Below are positions 1-6,986 of a stretch of 9,001 bases of DNA, one piece after another. Origin of the DNA: Phycisphaerae bacterium (GTDB taxonomy: Bacteria; Planctomycetota; Phycisphaerae; UBA1845). Under the pieces are notes generated by a model, which was not told the DNA's origin, did no database searches, and saw nothing but the letters and a program-made list of their open reading frames with translations. Numbering within the stretch: position 1 is the stretch's first letter; every line of letters begins with the position of its first letter. A program made the position numbers and the translations under genes. The stretch is taken from NCBI GenBank assembly GCA_029260195.1, contig JAJDDS010000618.1:1-9001 (forward strand), in the 5' to 3' direction.

Positions 1-1741
1 GTTCGATGCGGGCTTCGACCTCGGGTCGGTCGGGGACGGCAAAAGGGAGACGCACGATGATGACGGTGGTGAGGGCTTGGCCTGGGACGTCGACGCCCTC
101 CCAGAAACTGTCCGTCCCGAAGATCACACTTGGGAGCTCACCGCGGAATCGGTCGAGCATCGCGGATCGAGATAACTCCCCGCCCTGCACCAAGAGCTCG
201 ATTTCGTTCTCCGCGAAAAACGGCGCCATTTCCGTCGCGCAACGATTGAGCATGTTGTAGCTGGTGAACAGCACCAGCGTACCTCCGTCTGCGGATTGAA
301 CGTGTTCTTCGATGGCGGCGCTGACGGCGGGGATGAAGTCGTCGCCGTTATTGGGGGCGGGAAGCGCTGCCTCGACGCAGACGGTCATCTGCGCCGCATG
401 ATCGAACGGCGAACCCAGCCGCAGTTCCGCGCCTTCGTCGAAGCCAAGCCGACCGCGGATGTACTTGAATCCGCCGTTCTCCCGCGTGGTCAGGGTGGCG
501 GAGGTGAGCACCACGCTGTCTAGACGGTCGAATAGAGCCGGCTTGAGGATTTCGCTCACGTCTATGGGGCGCGCGTTCATGGTGATGCGGCGACGTCCCT
601 TTCCGGCCAGCTCAAGCCAATAGACCCAGTCCTCCCGCTCCATAGCGAATATCCCGTCGAATTGCCCCGCGAGCGCCTCGGCGCGCTCGATATGCGAGCC
701 TAACTCGCGTCGGTCCTCCTCGTTCTGCACCTGCGGGCGCGCGCCGCGTAGCTTGATGGCGAGCCCGCGCAGCACGGTCGACACGTCGTTCTCCACGGGG
801 GGTGGTTCGGTGAGTCTTCCGTTGGGTCGGCCGTGAAGAAACCGCCACTCCGCCAAGCGGTCGAAAAACACCTCAGCCGTCCGCCGGACGTCGGTTACGT
901 CGGTCACGAGTTGCTGCAGGCCGCAGCCGGACAGGACGCCCTTCCGCGTTTTTTCGTGGTGCAGGGTGTTGAGCAGGTGGTCGATCTGCCTTTCTGAGAG
1001 GCTGATACCGAAGTGGTCGCCGGCGACGTTTTCGATGCTATGGGCCTCGTCGAGGACGACGCCGGTATAGTCGGGGAGGATGGCTGCTCCCCGGGCGCGG
1101 AGGGCGAGGTCGGAGAAGAAGATCGCGTGATTGACGATGAGAATCTGGGCGTTGTGGACACGACGGCGCGCGCGTTGGAAGAAGCACTGCTCGTAGTGCT
1201 TACATCGTCGGCCCATGCAATTGTCATGCTCGCTTCGGACGCTGTCCCAGATGTCCCATGGTGGCTGCGGATCGAGGTCGGCGAGGGAGCCGTCGGCGGT
1301 TCTGGCGGCCCAATCCTCGATGCGCCACAGCTCGTGGCGGGCGCGTTTGTTGGCGAACAGTTGTTGCTGTCGCTGGCTGGCGCGTTGGAGACGGCGAAGG
1401 CCGAGGTAGTTGTTGCGACCTTTGACGAGTTCGACGGAGAATGTGACGGGGAGATTGTCCTGGAGAAATGGGATGTCCTTGTGCATCAACTGTTCCTGCA
1501 GCGCGATGGTGCGGGTACTGATGACGATGCGCTCTTTGTGTTGCGTGACGCGCTCGATGGCGGGGAGGAGGTACGCGAAGGACTTCCCGACGCCGGTGCC
1601 GGCTTCGACGATGAGGTGCTCACGGTCGGCGAAGGCTTTGCGTACCGCGGCGGCCATCGCGACCTGCTGCGGCCGGGATTCATAATGTTGCAGGTGTCGG
1701 GCGATGAGCCCGTTTGGCGAGAGCATCTCGACGGCGTCCAT
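1..1741 (-). CDS. dinG: DinG-family ATP-dependent DNA helicase (XPD-like, SF2), 3' end cut by window edge
   Basis: This is the N-terminal 580 residues of a DinG/YoaA-type helicase, a cytoplasmic 5'-3' DNA helicase family linked to repair and to clearing R-loops or D-loops. Visible motifs in order are a Q-motif-like RPQQ near residue 24, Walker A AGTGVGKS (47-54), STRTIALQEQL (75-85), KGRNNYLGLRR (108-118), a cysteine cluster C175-x4-C180-x5-C186, VNHAIFFSDL (203-212), the DEAH box VVLDEAH (228-234), motif III VVLTSATL (410-417) and motif V GTDSFWEGVDVPG (542-554). The C-terminal part with motif VI lies past the left edge. The Met start at 1741 places the RPQQ region where the family has it. 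No clear Shine-Dalgarno precedes it, and an in-frame GTG at 1777 is an alternative start. Most homologues read NYLC where this protein reads NYLG, so the first of four Fe-S ligands appears missing. The gene is transcribed divergently from the peptidase gene. Confidence 0.93.
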   Translation of the reverse strand, partial: MDAVEMLSPNGLIARHLQHYESRPQQVAMAAAVRKAFADREHLIVEAGTGVGKSFAYLLPAIERVTQHKERIVISTRTIALQEQLMHKDIPFLQDNLPVTFSVELVKGRNNYLGLRRLQRASQRQQQLFANKRARHELWRIEDWAARTADGSLADLDPQPPWDIWDSVRSEHDNCMGRRCKHYEQCFFQRARRRVHNAQILIVNHAIFFSDLALRARGAAILPDYTGVVLDEAHSIENVAGDHFGISLSERQIDHLLNTLHHEKTRKGVLSGCGLQQLVTDVTDVRRTAEVFFDRLAEWRFLHGRPNGRLTEPPPVENDVSTVLRGLAIKLRGARPQVQNEEDRRELGSHIERAEALAGQFDGIFAMEREDWVYWLELAGKGRRRITMNARPIDVSEILKPALFDRLDSVVLTSATLTTRENGGFKYIRGRLGFDEGAELRLGSPFDHAAQMTVCVEAALPAPNNGDDFIPAVSAAIEEHVQSADGGTLVLFTSYNMLNRCATEMAPFFAENEIELLVQGGELSRSAMLDRFRGELPSVIFGTDSFWEGVDVPGQALTTVIIVRLPFAVPDRPEVEARIE

Positions 1742-1892
1742 GGGTGATAGCGTATCCGGTGCGGGGCCCGATTGCACGGCAAGTGGTGGTGATCGGTGAC
1801 GTTTTGGTCTAACGTAGCGTCCGGGTTCGGCGTCGACGTTGGCGCCACATTGTCAGGCCGGGATTACGTGCGGTCGTGAAGGACGAGACGTT
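1742..1892. promoter_or_regulatory. Divergent intergenic region between helicase and peptidase genes
   Basis: These 151 bp lie between two genes that point away from each other, so promoters for both must lie here or overlap the gene starts. I see no convincing -35/-10 pair on either strand. A TTGTCA at 1850-1855 resembles a -35 box but has no matching -10 at normal spacing. The peptidase start is preceded by AAGGAC at 1879-1884, a fair ribosome binding site about 8 nt from its ATG. No operator-like repeat was recognised. Confidence 0.45.
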
Positions 1893-4133
1893 ATGAAGTG
1901 GTTGGCTTTGGTGATCGGTCTATCGACAGTGACGGGATGCGTTGCGGGGAGCGGATCTCGACGTCCGCCGAGCATCGCCGAGGACGCATTCCTGGAGCAA
2001 TACGCCCGCACGCGGCGATTCTCGCTTGGCGTGCCGCGGTCGATCCGGATCGTGCCCGACGGCAGCGCGGTGTTGTTCCTTCGATCGCTGGCGGACGGAC
2101 CGGTGCAGGACCTGTTCAGGCTAGACACGCGGACCGGAGAGGAGCGTCTTCTGCTGAACGCCGACGGGATTCTCGACGGGGCTGAGGAGCATTTGTCGAT
2201 CGAGGAGAAGGCGCGTCGGGAGCGGATGCGGCTGTCGGCGCGGGGGATCGCGTCGTATCGGCTTAGTGAGGACGGGGCGCGGGTGCTGGTTCCGCTGTCG
2301 GGCCGGCTGTTCGTCGTCGAACGCGAGACCGGCGAGGTGACGGAATTGGAAAGCGAGCACGGCTACCCGCTCGACGCCCGATTCTCACCGGACGGACGAT
2401 ACGTTTCGTGCGTACGCGACAGCGAACTGTACGTGATCGACACGGCGACCGGCGCGGAGCGGCAACTGACGACCGGAGCCGGAGGCGACATCACGAATGC
2501 GCGAGCGGAGTTCGTGGCGCAGGAAGAGATGGGTCGGCGGACCGGGTACTGGTGGTCGCCGGATAGCAAGACTCTCGCCTACCAGCAGGCCGACACGAGC
2601 GGGCTCGAGGTGATGCACATCATGGATGCGACGCACCCCGAGCTTGCGCCGAACACGTGGCCTTATCCGCGGGCGGGGAAGAAGAACGCGGACGTCCGGT
2701 TGGGTTTGATCTCCGTCGAGGGCGGCGAGACGACGTGGGTTGCGTGGGCGGGGGGCAAGTACCCGTATCTGGCGACGGTGCGTTGGAGCAAGAACGCGCC
2801 GTTGTGCATTCTGGTGCAGAATCGCGAGCAAACGGATCACGCGCTGCTCACGGTCGATCCCGCGACGGGATACACGACGTCGCTGCTGACTGAACACGAC
2901 GAGGCGTGGATCAATCTCGACCAGAGGATGCCGCACTGGCTTGAAGATGGGAGCGGTTTTCTGTGGACGACGGAGCGGAACGGGGCTTGGCAACTCGAGT
3001 TTCGGGATGTGACGGGGCGTCTGGTCTCCCCGGTGACGGGAACGGATTTCGGGTACGGATCATTCATCGCTCTGGACGAGGATCGCGGGGTCGTTTTCGT
3101 GTCCGGCGGTGCGGATCCGACGGAAACCCACGTGTTTAGGATTCCATTCGATCCGCACGCCACGGGGATCGCGGTCCCCGCCGCAGGCGTACCGACGCGG
3201 CTCACGAACGGTCGGGGCGTCCATGGAATGACGTTCGCCGAAAACCACTCGGTCCACCTCCAAACGTCAGCCACTTTGGATGGGCGTTCGTCGCGAGTTC
3301 TGAGACATCGGGATGGGGGGGAAATTGCCCGGCTGGAACCGGTGGGAGCGACGCCGCCGTTCACGCCGAACATTGAGCTGACGACGGTGTGCGGGAATCC
3401 CACATTTCACGCCGCGCTCGTGCGTCCGCGGAATTTTGACCCGAACTGTCGCTACCCGGTGATCGTGTATGTGTACGGCGGTCCACACGCGCAGGTGGTT
3501 CGGGCGTCGCCGGATCGGTACCTGCTGCAGCAGTGGATCGCCGACCATGGGTTCATCGTGGTGGCGGTCGACGGGCGCGGGACGCCGCGGCGGGGTCGGG
3601 ACTGGGAACGCGTGACCAAGAACAATCTGATTGACATTCCACTGGCGGATCAGGTGGCTGCGCTGCGGGGTTTAGGGGCGGCATATCCCGAACTGGACCT
3701 TGACCGGGTGGGGATCTACGGGTGGTCGTTCGGTGGGTATTTCTCCGCCATGGCAGCCATGCGCGAGCCGGACGTTTACCACGCGGCGGTCGCGGGGGCG
3801 CCTGTCGCGGACTGGATGGACTACGACACGCACTACACCGAACGATACATGGGATTGCCTCAGAAGAACGCGGAGGGCTATGAGGCGTCCTCGGTGTTGA
3901 CGTACTGCGGGGATCTTGAGGTACCGCTGCTGGTGATTCACGGGACCGCGGACGACAACGTGTACTTCATGCACTCGCTCAAGATGTCGGACGCGCTTTT
4001 TCGAGCCGGCAAGCACCACGAGATGCTGGTGCTCAGCGACTTCACGCACATGGTGCGCGACCCGCTGGTGACGACGCGGTTGTATGGGCGGATCATGTCG
4101 TTCTTCGAGCGTGCCCTCGTCGAGCGACGTTAG
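1893..4133 (+). CDS. Dipeptidyl peptidase IV-type S9 family serine peptidase, predicted lipoprotein
   Basis: This prolyl oligopeptidase-family enzyme of 746 residues probably releases X-Pro dipeptides from peptide N-termini outside the cytoplasm. The N-terminus MKWLALVIGLSTVTGC is a lipoprotein signal peptide with lipobox VTGC and Cys16 as the lipidation site; Val at +2 suits an outer-membrane destination. Residues of roughly 40-470 carry beta-propeller (WD40-like) blades. FVAQEEMGR contains E211-E212, matching the paired glutamates that hold the substrate N-terminus in DPP-IV. The C-terminal alpha/beta-hydrolase has VYVYGGPHAQ (Y528, oxyanion tyrosine), nucleophile S612 in GWSFGGY, D687 in HGTADDNV (N689 equals the substrate-binding Asn) and H719 in DFTHMV. 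An upstream in-frame ATG at 1839 would add 18 residues and hide the signal peptide, so 1893 is the better start. Length and motifs are normal for S9B enzymes, and the gene appears intact. Confidence 0.95.
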   Translation: MKWLALVIGLSTVTGCVAGSGSRRPPSIAEDAFLEQYARTRRFSLGVPRSIRIVPDGSAVLFLRSLADGPVQDLFRLDTRTGEERLLLNADGILDGAEEHLSIEEKARRERMRLSARGIASYRLSEDGARVLVPLSGRLFVVERETGEVTELESEHGYPLDARFSPDGRYVSCVRDSELYVIDTATGAERQLTTGAGGDITNARAEFVAQEEMGRRTGYWWSPDSKTLAYQQADTSGLEVMHIMDATHPELAPNTWPYPRAGKKNADVRLGLISVEGGETTWVAWAGGKYPYLATVRWSKNAPLCILVQNREQTDHALLTVDPATGYTTSLLTEHDEAWINLDQRMPHWLEDGSGFLWTTERNGAWQLEFRDVTGRLVSPVTGTDFGYGSFIALDEDRGVVFVSGGADPTETHVFRIPFDPHATGIAVPAAGVPTRLTNGRGVHGMTFAENHSVHLQTSATLDGRSSRVLRHRDGGEIARLEPVGATPPFTPNIELTTVCGNPTFHAALVRPRNFDPNCRYPVIVYVYGGPHAQVVRASPDRYLLQQWIADHGFIVVAVDGRGTPRRGRDWERVTKNNLIDIPLADQVAALRGLGAAYPELDLDRVGIYGWSFGGYFSAMAAMREPDVYHAAVAGAPVADWMDYDTHYTERYMGLPQKNAEGYEASSVLTYCGDLEVPLLVIHGTADDNVYFMHSLKMSDALFRAGKHHEMLVLSDFTHMVRDPLVTTRLYGRIMSFFERALVERR

Positions 4134-4405
4134 TCGGACGGCAGTTGTCTATTTGTCCCGCTCGAGAATCCCCATCCCGCTGCGGTCTGGGTAGCTCGGA
4201 CTGCGAGGCGCCTGCTAGGGGCTGCGCTTCAACTCTGACAGCGTGCGCTCGATTCGCGCGGAAACTCTCAATTGAGTACGATTTTCGCCGCATCCGGGTG
4301 GTTTTTCTTTGTTTTTAGTGGGTCGTCGATGATTGGGTGTGCATTCCGTGGGATCGTCGGGGTAGGCTGTACGGTGGAAACCCGGGGTTCGGGAAGGAGG
4401 CGTAA
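4134..4405. other. Intergenic spacer after the peptidase gene, no gene seen
   Basis: No credible coding frame is present. The spacer holds two short perfect palindromes, AGGCGCCT at 4206-4213 and CTCAATTGAG at 4267-4276, and a T-rich stretch at 4302-4316. The T-rich stretch is not preceded by a strong GC hairpin, so a rho-independent terminator cannot be supported. The promoter for the downstream secreted-protein genes probably lies here, but no clear -35/-10 pair was found. Confidence 0.4.
4394..4400 (+). promoter_or_regulatory. Strong Shine-Dalgarno site for the first PEP-CTERM gene
   Basis: AAGGAGG lies 5 nt upstream of the ATG at 4406. It is a near-perfect match to the anti-Shine-Dalgarno sequence and fixes the start codon of the first paralogue. 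Confidence 0.8.
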
Positions 4406-5137
4406 ATGAGATTCATTTCGACGGGCTTCGTATTGTTCATGGTGGCTGCGGTCGCCGTGCGCACGTCGGGCGGGGAGATCCCGGTTTCGTTGCATGAGTT
4501 CTGCGGATCGGGGTCGGCCAACGTCTTCGACGGGGGGCCGGTGGTGGAAGAGGCGTTTTGCAACACGGGGGGTGACCCGGACGTCATCGGCGGGGGATTC
4601 CTCGCCGTCGATCGTACATCGCAGCAGGGCGTCTTCGGCGCCGAGGCGAAATCCAAAGCAGGCTCCACCGCTATGAGCGTTCTGGACGGGACCGGGTTGT
4701 CGATTATCGTCGAGCTCAACACCATTTACCGCCCGTCAGAGTTTCCAGGCGGCGACAATCCAGGTGGGATGGCGGTCGGCGAGTTCATGTCGGTGATCGA
4801 GTTTCACATGGTCGCTGATGAGATGCCCTGGAACTACTTCCTCACCATCGACGAGGATTCTCCCTTCTTCGAGGGCTCCACAAGCATCATCATGGAGAAC
4901 GTCACCCAGTCTCTGACCATTCTCGAACTCACTTCCGAAGCCCCGTTCGTCGAGACGACCCTCAGCGGGCACACCGGTGATCTGATCCGCATCACGTCCA
5001 TGATGGAAGGCGCGGGCAACATGGGGCCCGGCTCCCGAAAAGAATACGAAGCTGTCTTCCAAATGCTGGTTCTCGTCCCCGAACCCGGAACACTGCTCCT
5101 TCTGCTTACAGGTGCCTTGATGGGAATGAGGAAATGA
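4406..5137 (+). CDS. Exported PEP-CTERM protein, first of a tandem paralogous pair (family not recognised)
   Basis: The 243-residue product has an N-terminal signal peptide with hydrophobic core ISTGFVLFMVAAVAV, followed by a mature domain I do not recognise. The C-terminus is a PEP-CTERM sorting signal: PEP at 225-227, a short Leu-rich membrane segment and terminal RK. In the known system an exosortase cleaves such tails during export and surface delivery; no exosortase gene is in the window. Conserved blocks shared with the next gene are HEFCGSGSANVFDGG, AFCNTGGDPD, TIYRPS, FPGGDNPGG, LTIDED, PFFEGSTSI and MEGAGNMGPGSRKEY. Two cysteines sit in the N-terminal block. The composition suggests an extracellular beta-sandwich, which is inference. 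Its stop overlaps the next start (ATGA), so the two are probably co-translated. The strong ribosome binding site and the signal peptide support the start at 4406. Confidence 0.85.
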   Translation: MRFISTGFVLFMVAAVAVRTSGGEIPVSLHEFCGSGSANVFDGGPVVEEAFCNTGGDPDVIGGGFLAVDRTSQQGVFGAEAKSKAGSTAMSVLDGTGLSIIVELNTIYRPSEFPGGDNPGGMAVGEFMSVIEFHMVADEMPWNYFLTIDEDSPFFEGSTSIIMENVTQSLTILELTSEAPFVETTLSGHTGDLIRITSMMEGAGNMGPGSRKEYEAVFQMLVLVPEPGTLLLLLTGALMGMRK

Positions 5138-5835
5138 CGGAGACGAATGACGTGCGACGCATGGCGATTATGACGGGTCTGGCGCTTACGGCGTTGCTCC
5201 ATGGAGTGGCCCGCGCGGGGGACATCGGGGGGTTTGACGTGGTCCTGCACGAGTTCTGCGGATCGGGGTCGGCCAACGTTTTCGACGGCGGGGATGTCGT
5301 GGAAAGCGCGTTTTGCAATACGGGCGGCGATCCGGACATCATCGGCGGTGGGTTCGACGCGTTTGACTTCACCCAAGCAGGAAGTCTCGGCGCGTCCGCG
5401 AGCGCCAGCGCCAGCTCCGGGATCAACCCACTGACCGGCGGAGGTATCCGCATCATCGTGGAGCTTTCCACTATTTACCGCCCGTCTGGGTTTCCAGGCG
5501 GCGACAATCCGGGTGGGCTGGCCGAGGGGGACTTTATGTCGGTGCTGGAGTTCCGAATGCCCGCCGACGAGCTTCCGTGGACCTACTACCTCACCATTGA
5601 CGAGGACGTGCCTTTTTTCGAGGGCTCCACAAGCATCCTCATGGAGAACGTGACTGAGTCGGTCGTGCTGCTGGACCTGACCACCGAAACCCCATTCATC
5701 GAGACGACGCTAAACGGAAACACCGGAGACCTGATCCGGATTACCTCGACGATGGAAGGCGCCGGCAACATGGGACCCGGCTCGCGCAAAGAATACGACG
5801 CGCGCTTTGATATGGCACTTCTCGCACCCGAACCC
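4493..5835 (+). repeat. Tandem gene duplication (two direct copies)
   Basis: Positions 4493-5086 and 5248-5835 encode the same protein domain in the same orientation. The copies share long exact nucleotide stretches, the longest seen being 29 nt (4496-4524 and 5251-5279). Others cover the TTTACCGCCCGTC, TTTCCAGGCGGCGACAATCC and TTCGAGGGCTCCACAAGCATC segments. They differ by a net 6 nt, mainly in the linker after the IGGGF block. The near-identity of patches at the DNA level points to a fairly recent duplication or to gene conversion. Confidence 0.85.
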
Positions 5836-5916
5836 GCCACGGGACTCATGTTGGTTCTTGGAATAGCGACCTTACTGCGCAGACAGCGCAGTTGTTCATT
5901 CGGAGGAGCCCGGTAG
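5134..5916 (+). CDS. Exported PEP-CTERM protein, second of the tandem paralogous pair
   Basis: The 260-residue paralogue of the preceding gene is about three quarters identical in a hand alignment outside the central linker. A signal peptide with core TGLALTALLHGVARA is followed by the shared domain and a PEP-CTERM tail: PEP at 232-234, hydrophobic segment and RRQR. It then continues with SCSFGGAR, which is unusual because most PEP-CTERM proteins end soon after the basic cluster. The linker contains an Ala-Ser run (GASASASASSG) absent from the first copy. The start at 5134 overlaps the previous stop as ATGA, with GAGG just upstream at 5127-5130; this fits translational coupling. An in-frame ATG at 5161 gives a shorter n-region and is a real alternative. 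Function is unknown. The conserved HEFCGSGSANVFDGG block suggests both copies keep the same fold and probably the same role. Confidence 0.85.
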   Translation: MTETNDVRRMAIMTGLALTALLHGVARAGDIGGFDVVLHEFCGSGSANVFDGGDVVESAFCNTGGDPDIIGGGFDAFDFTQAGSLGASASASASSGINPLTGGGIRIIVELSTIYRPSGFPGGDNPGGLAEGDFMSVLEFRMPADELPWTYYLTIDEDVPFFEGSTSILMENVTESVVLLDLTTETPFIETTLNGNTGDLIRITSTMEGAGNMGPGSRKEYDARFDMALLAPEPATGLMLVLGIATLLRRQRSCSFGGAR

Positions 5917-5961
5917 CGCCACGGTCAGCGTGATCGTCGCGTGAAGCACTCCACCAAGACG

Positions 5962-5969
5962 AAGGAGGT
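5962..5969 (+). promoter_or_regulatory. Strong Shine-Dalgarno site for the beta-helix gene
   Basis: AAGGAGGT ends 9 nt before the ATG at 5979. Together with the signal peptide that follows, it confirms this start codon. The short gap (5917-5978) after the paralogue pair shows no terminator hairpin, so co-transcription with the upstream genes is possible. Confidence 0.8.
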
Positions 5970-5978
5970 CCATCTGCT

Positions 5979-6986
5979 ATGAAGTACTATTGGACGTGCG
6001 TGATACCGTTGTTTTGGTTCGGCGCCGGTGTGCGCGGGGACGTCATTTACGTCGACAATGGCGTCTCCACAAGCGGAGATGGGACGAGTTGGGCGCAGGC
6101 CCACAAGTACTTACAGGATGGGTTGGCGGGCGCCGCGAGCACCGACCCGATTTGGGTGGTCCAAGGAACCTACCGCCCGGACGAGAGCGACGCGAGTCCG
6201 TCTGGGACAGGCAACCGTGCGGATACGTTTCAGTTGATCACGGGTGTGGAACTGTATGGCGGATTCGGCGGCAGCGAGATTGTCCTGGAAGACCGCGACG
6301 TCGAAATGAACGTGACCATTCTGAGTGGGGACTTGAGCGGAAACGACGTGGATCCGTTCATGAACCGCTCCGACAACAGCTACCACGTGGTCACCGGAAG
6401 CGGAACAGACAACACGGCGATCCTGGACGGGTTCACCGTCTCCGGCGGGAACGCCAACGGAACCGATCCCCACGATCGCGGGGGCGGAATGCTGAACATC
6501 AGCGGCGGCCCGACCGTAGCGAACTGCGTGATGCTGGACAGCGAGGCGGACTCTGGCGGCGGAATGTACAACGACGGGAACAGCGCGCCGACCGTTACTG
6601 ACTGCACAGTTCGCAAGAATCGCGCGGACGTGGACGGCGGCGGTCTGTGTTTCAAGGAATTGAATGCGGGCCACGTGTCGATCACCGACACGGACTTCTT
6701 TGAAAACGAGGCCAACGTTGGCCTGACCGGAAAAGGTGGCGGGGGAATGTACGTCGGACCCAACAACGCCGGGCCGGCATCCTCCATGACGCTGACCCGA
6801 TGCGATTTCGATCGCAACACGGCCCGAGACGGGGGCGGGGTGTACAGCGACGGTCCCGACGCGACGTTCACCCTCTGCCGGTTCACCGAAAACACGGCGC
6901 TTCCAAGCTCCGGCGGCGGCGCGTTTGCGTTTGTACTCGGTGATCCCCCCTCAGAGGTCAGTTTCATCAACACGATGTTCCGTTAG
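5979..6986 (+). CDS. N-terminal fragment: signal peptide and right-handed beta-helix up to the TAG
   Basis: This 335-residue stretch is what would be translated from the strong ribosome binding site as the sequence stands. It starts with a signal peptide (core WTCVIPLFWFGAGVRG). Next comes IYVDNGVSTSGDGTSWAQA, an opening typical of exported planctomycete beta-helix proteins, then VELYGGFGGSE and TILSGDLSGND. From about residue 140, coils of the form (T/S)-x-x-x-C-x-(F/V)-x-x-N-x-A...GGG(M/L/V)Y recur: GGGMLN, GGGMYND, GGGLCF, GGGMYV, GGGVYS, GGGAFA. Such helices are found in surface adhesins and polysaccharide-active enzymes. No catalytic residues could be assigned. The fragment ends in mid-coil, so a stable product seems unlikely. 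Confidence 0.7.
   Translation: MKYYWTCVIPLFWFGAGVRGDVIYVDNGVSTSGDGTSWAQAHKYLQDGLAGAASTDPIWVVQGTYRPDESDASPSGTGNRADTFQLITGVELYGGFGGSEIVLEDRDVEMNVTILSGDLSGNDVDPFMNRSDNSYHVVTGSGTDNTAILDGFTVSGGNANGTDPHDRGGGMLNISGGPTVANCVMLDSEADSGGGMYNDGNSAPTVTDCTVRKNRADVDGGGLCFKELNAGHVSITDTDFFENEANVGLTGKGGGGMYVGPNNAGPASSMTLTRCDFDRNTARDGGGVYSDGPDATFTLCRFTENTALPSSGGGAFAFVLGDPPSEVSFINTMFR

Noticed and set aside
1013..1747. Open frame of 244 codons on the plus strand
   Set aside because: It lies fully antisense to the helicase gene, whose motifs are clear; its own translation is an acidic, valine-rich string with no recognisable domain.
1839..1892. Upstream ATG extending the peptidase by 18 residues
   Set aside because: It would bury the lipoprotein signal peptide that starts at 1893 and has no matching ribosome binding site.
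2385..2993. Open frame of 202 codons on the minus strand
   Set aside because: Antisense to the peptidase propeller region; its product is an Arg/Pro-rich string typical of a shadow frame in GC-rich DNA.
4302..4316. T-rich stretch as a rho-independent terminator of the peptidase gene
   Set aside because: No stable GC hairpin directly precedes the T-rich segment.
4834..5376. Open frame of 180 codons on the minus strand spanning both paralogues
   Set aside because: It is a shadow of the tandem genes; similar antisense frames appear in each copy because the DNA itself is duplicated.
6984..6986. TAG read as a sense codon (pyrrolysine or reassigned code)
   Set aside because: TAG is the terminal stop of three intact-looking ends in the window (4131, 5914, 8288), and a second lesion in the same gene fits decay or error better.
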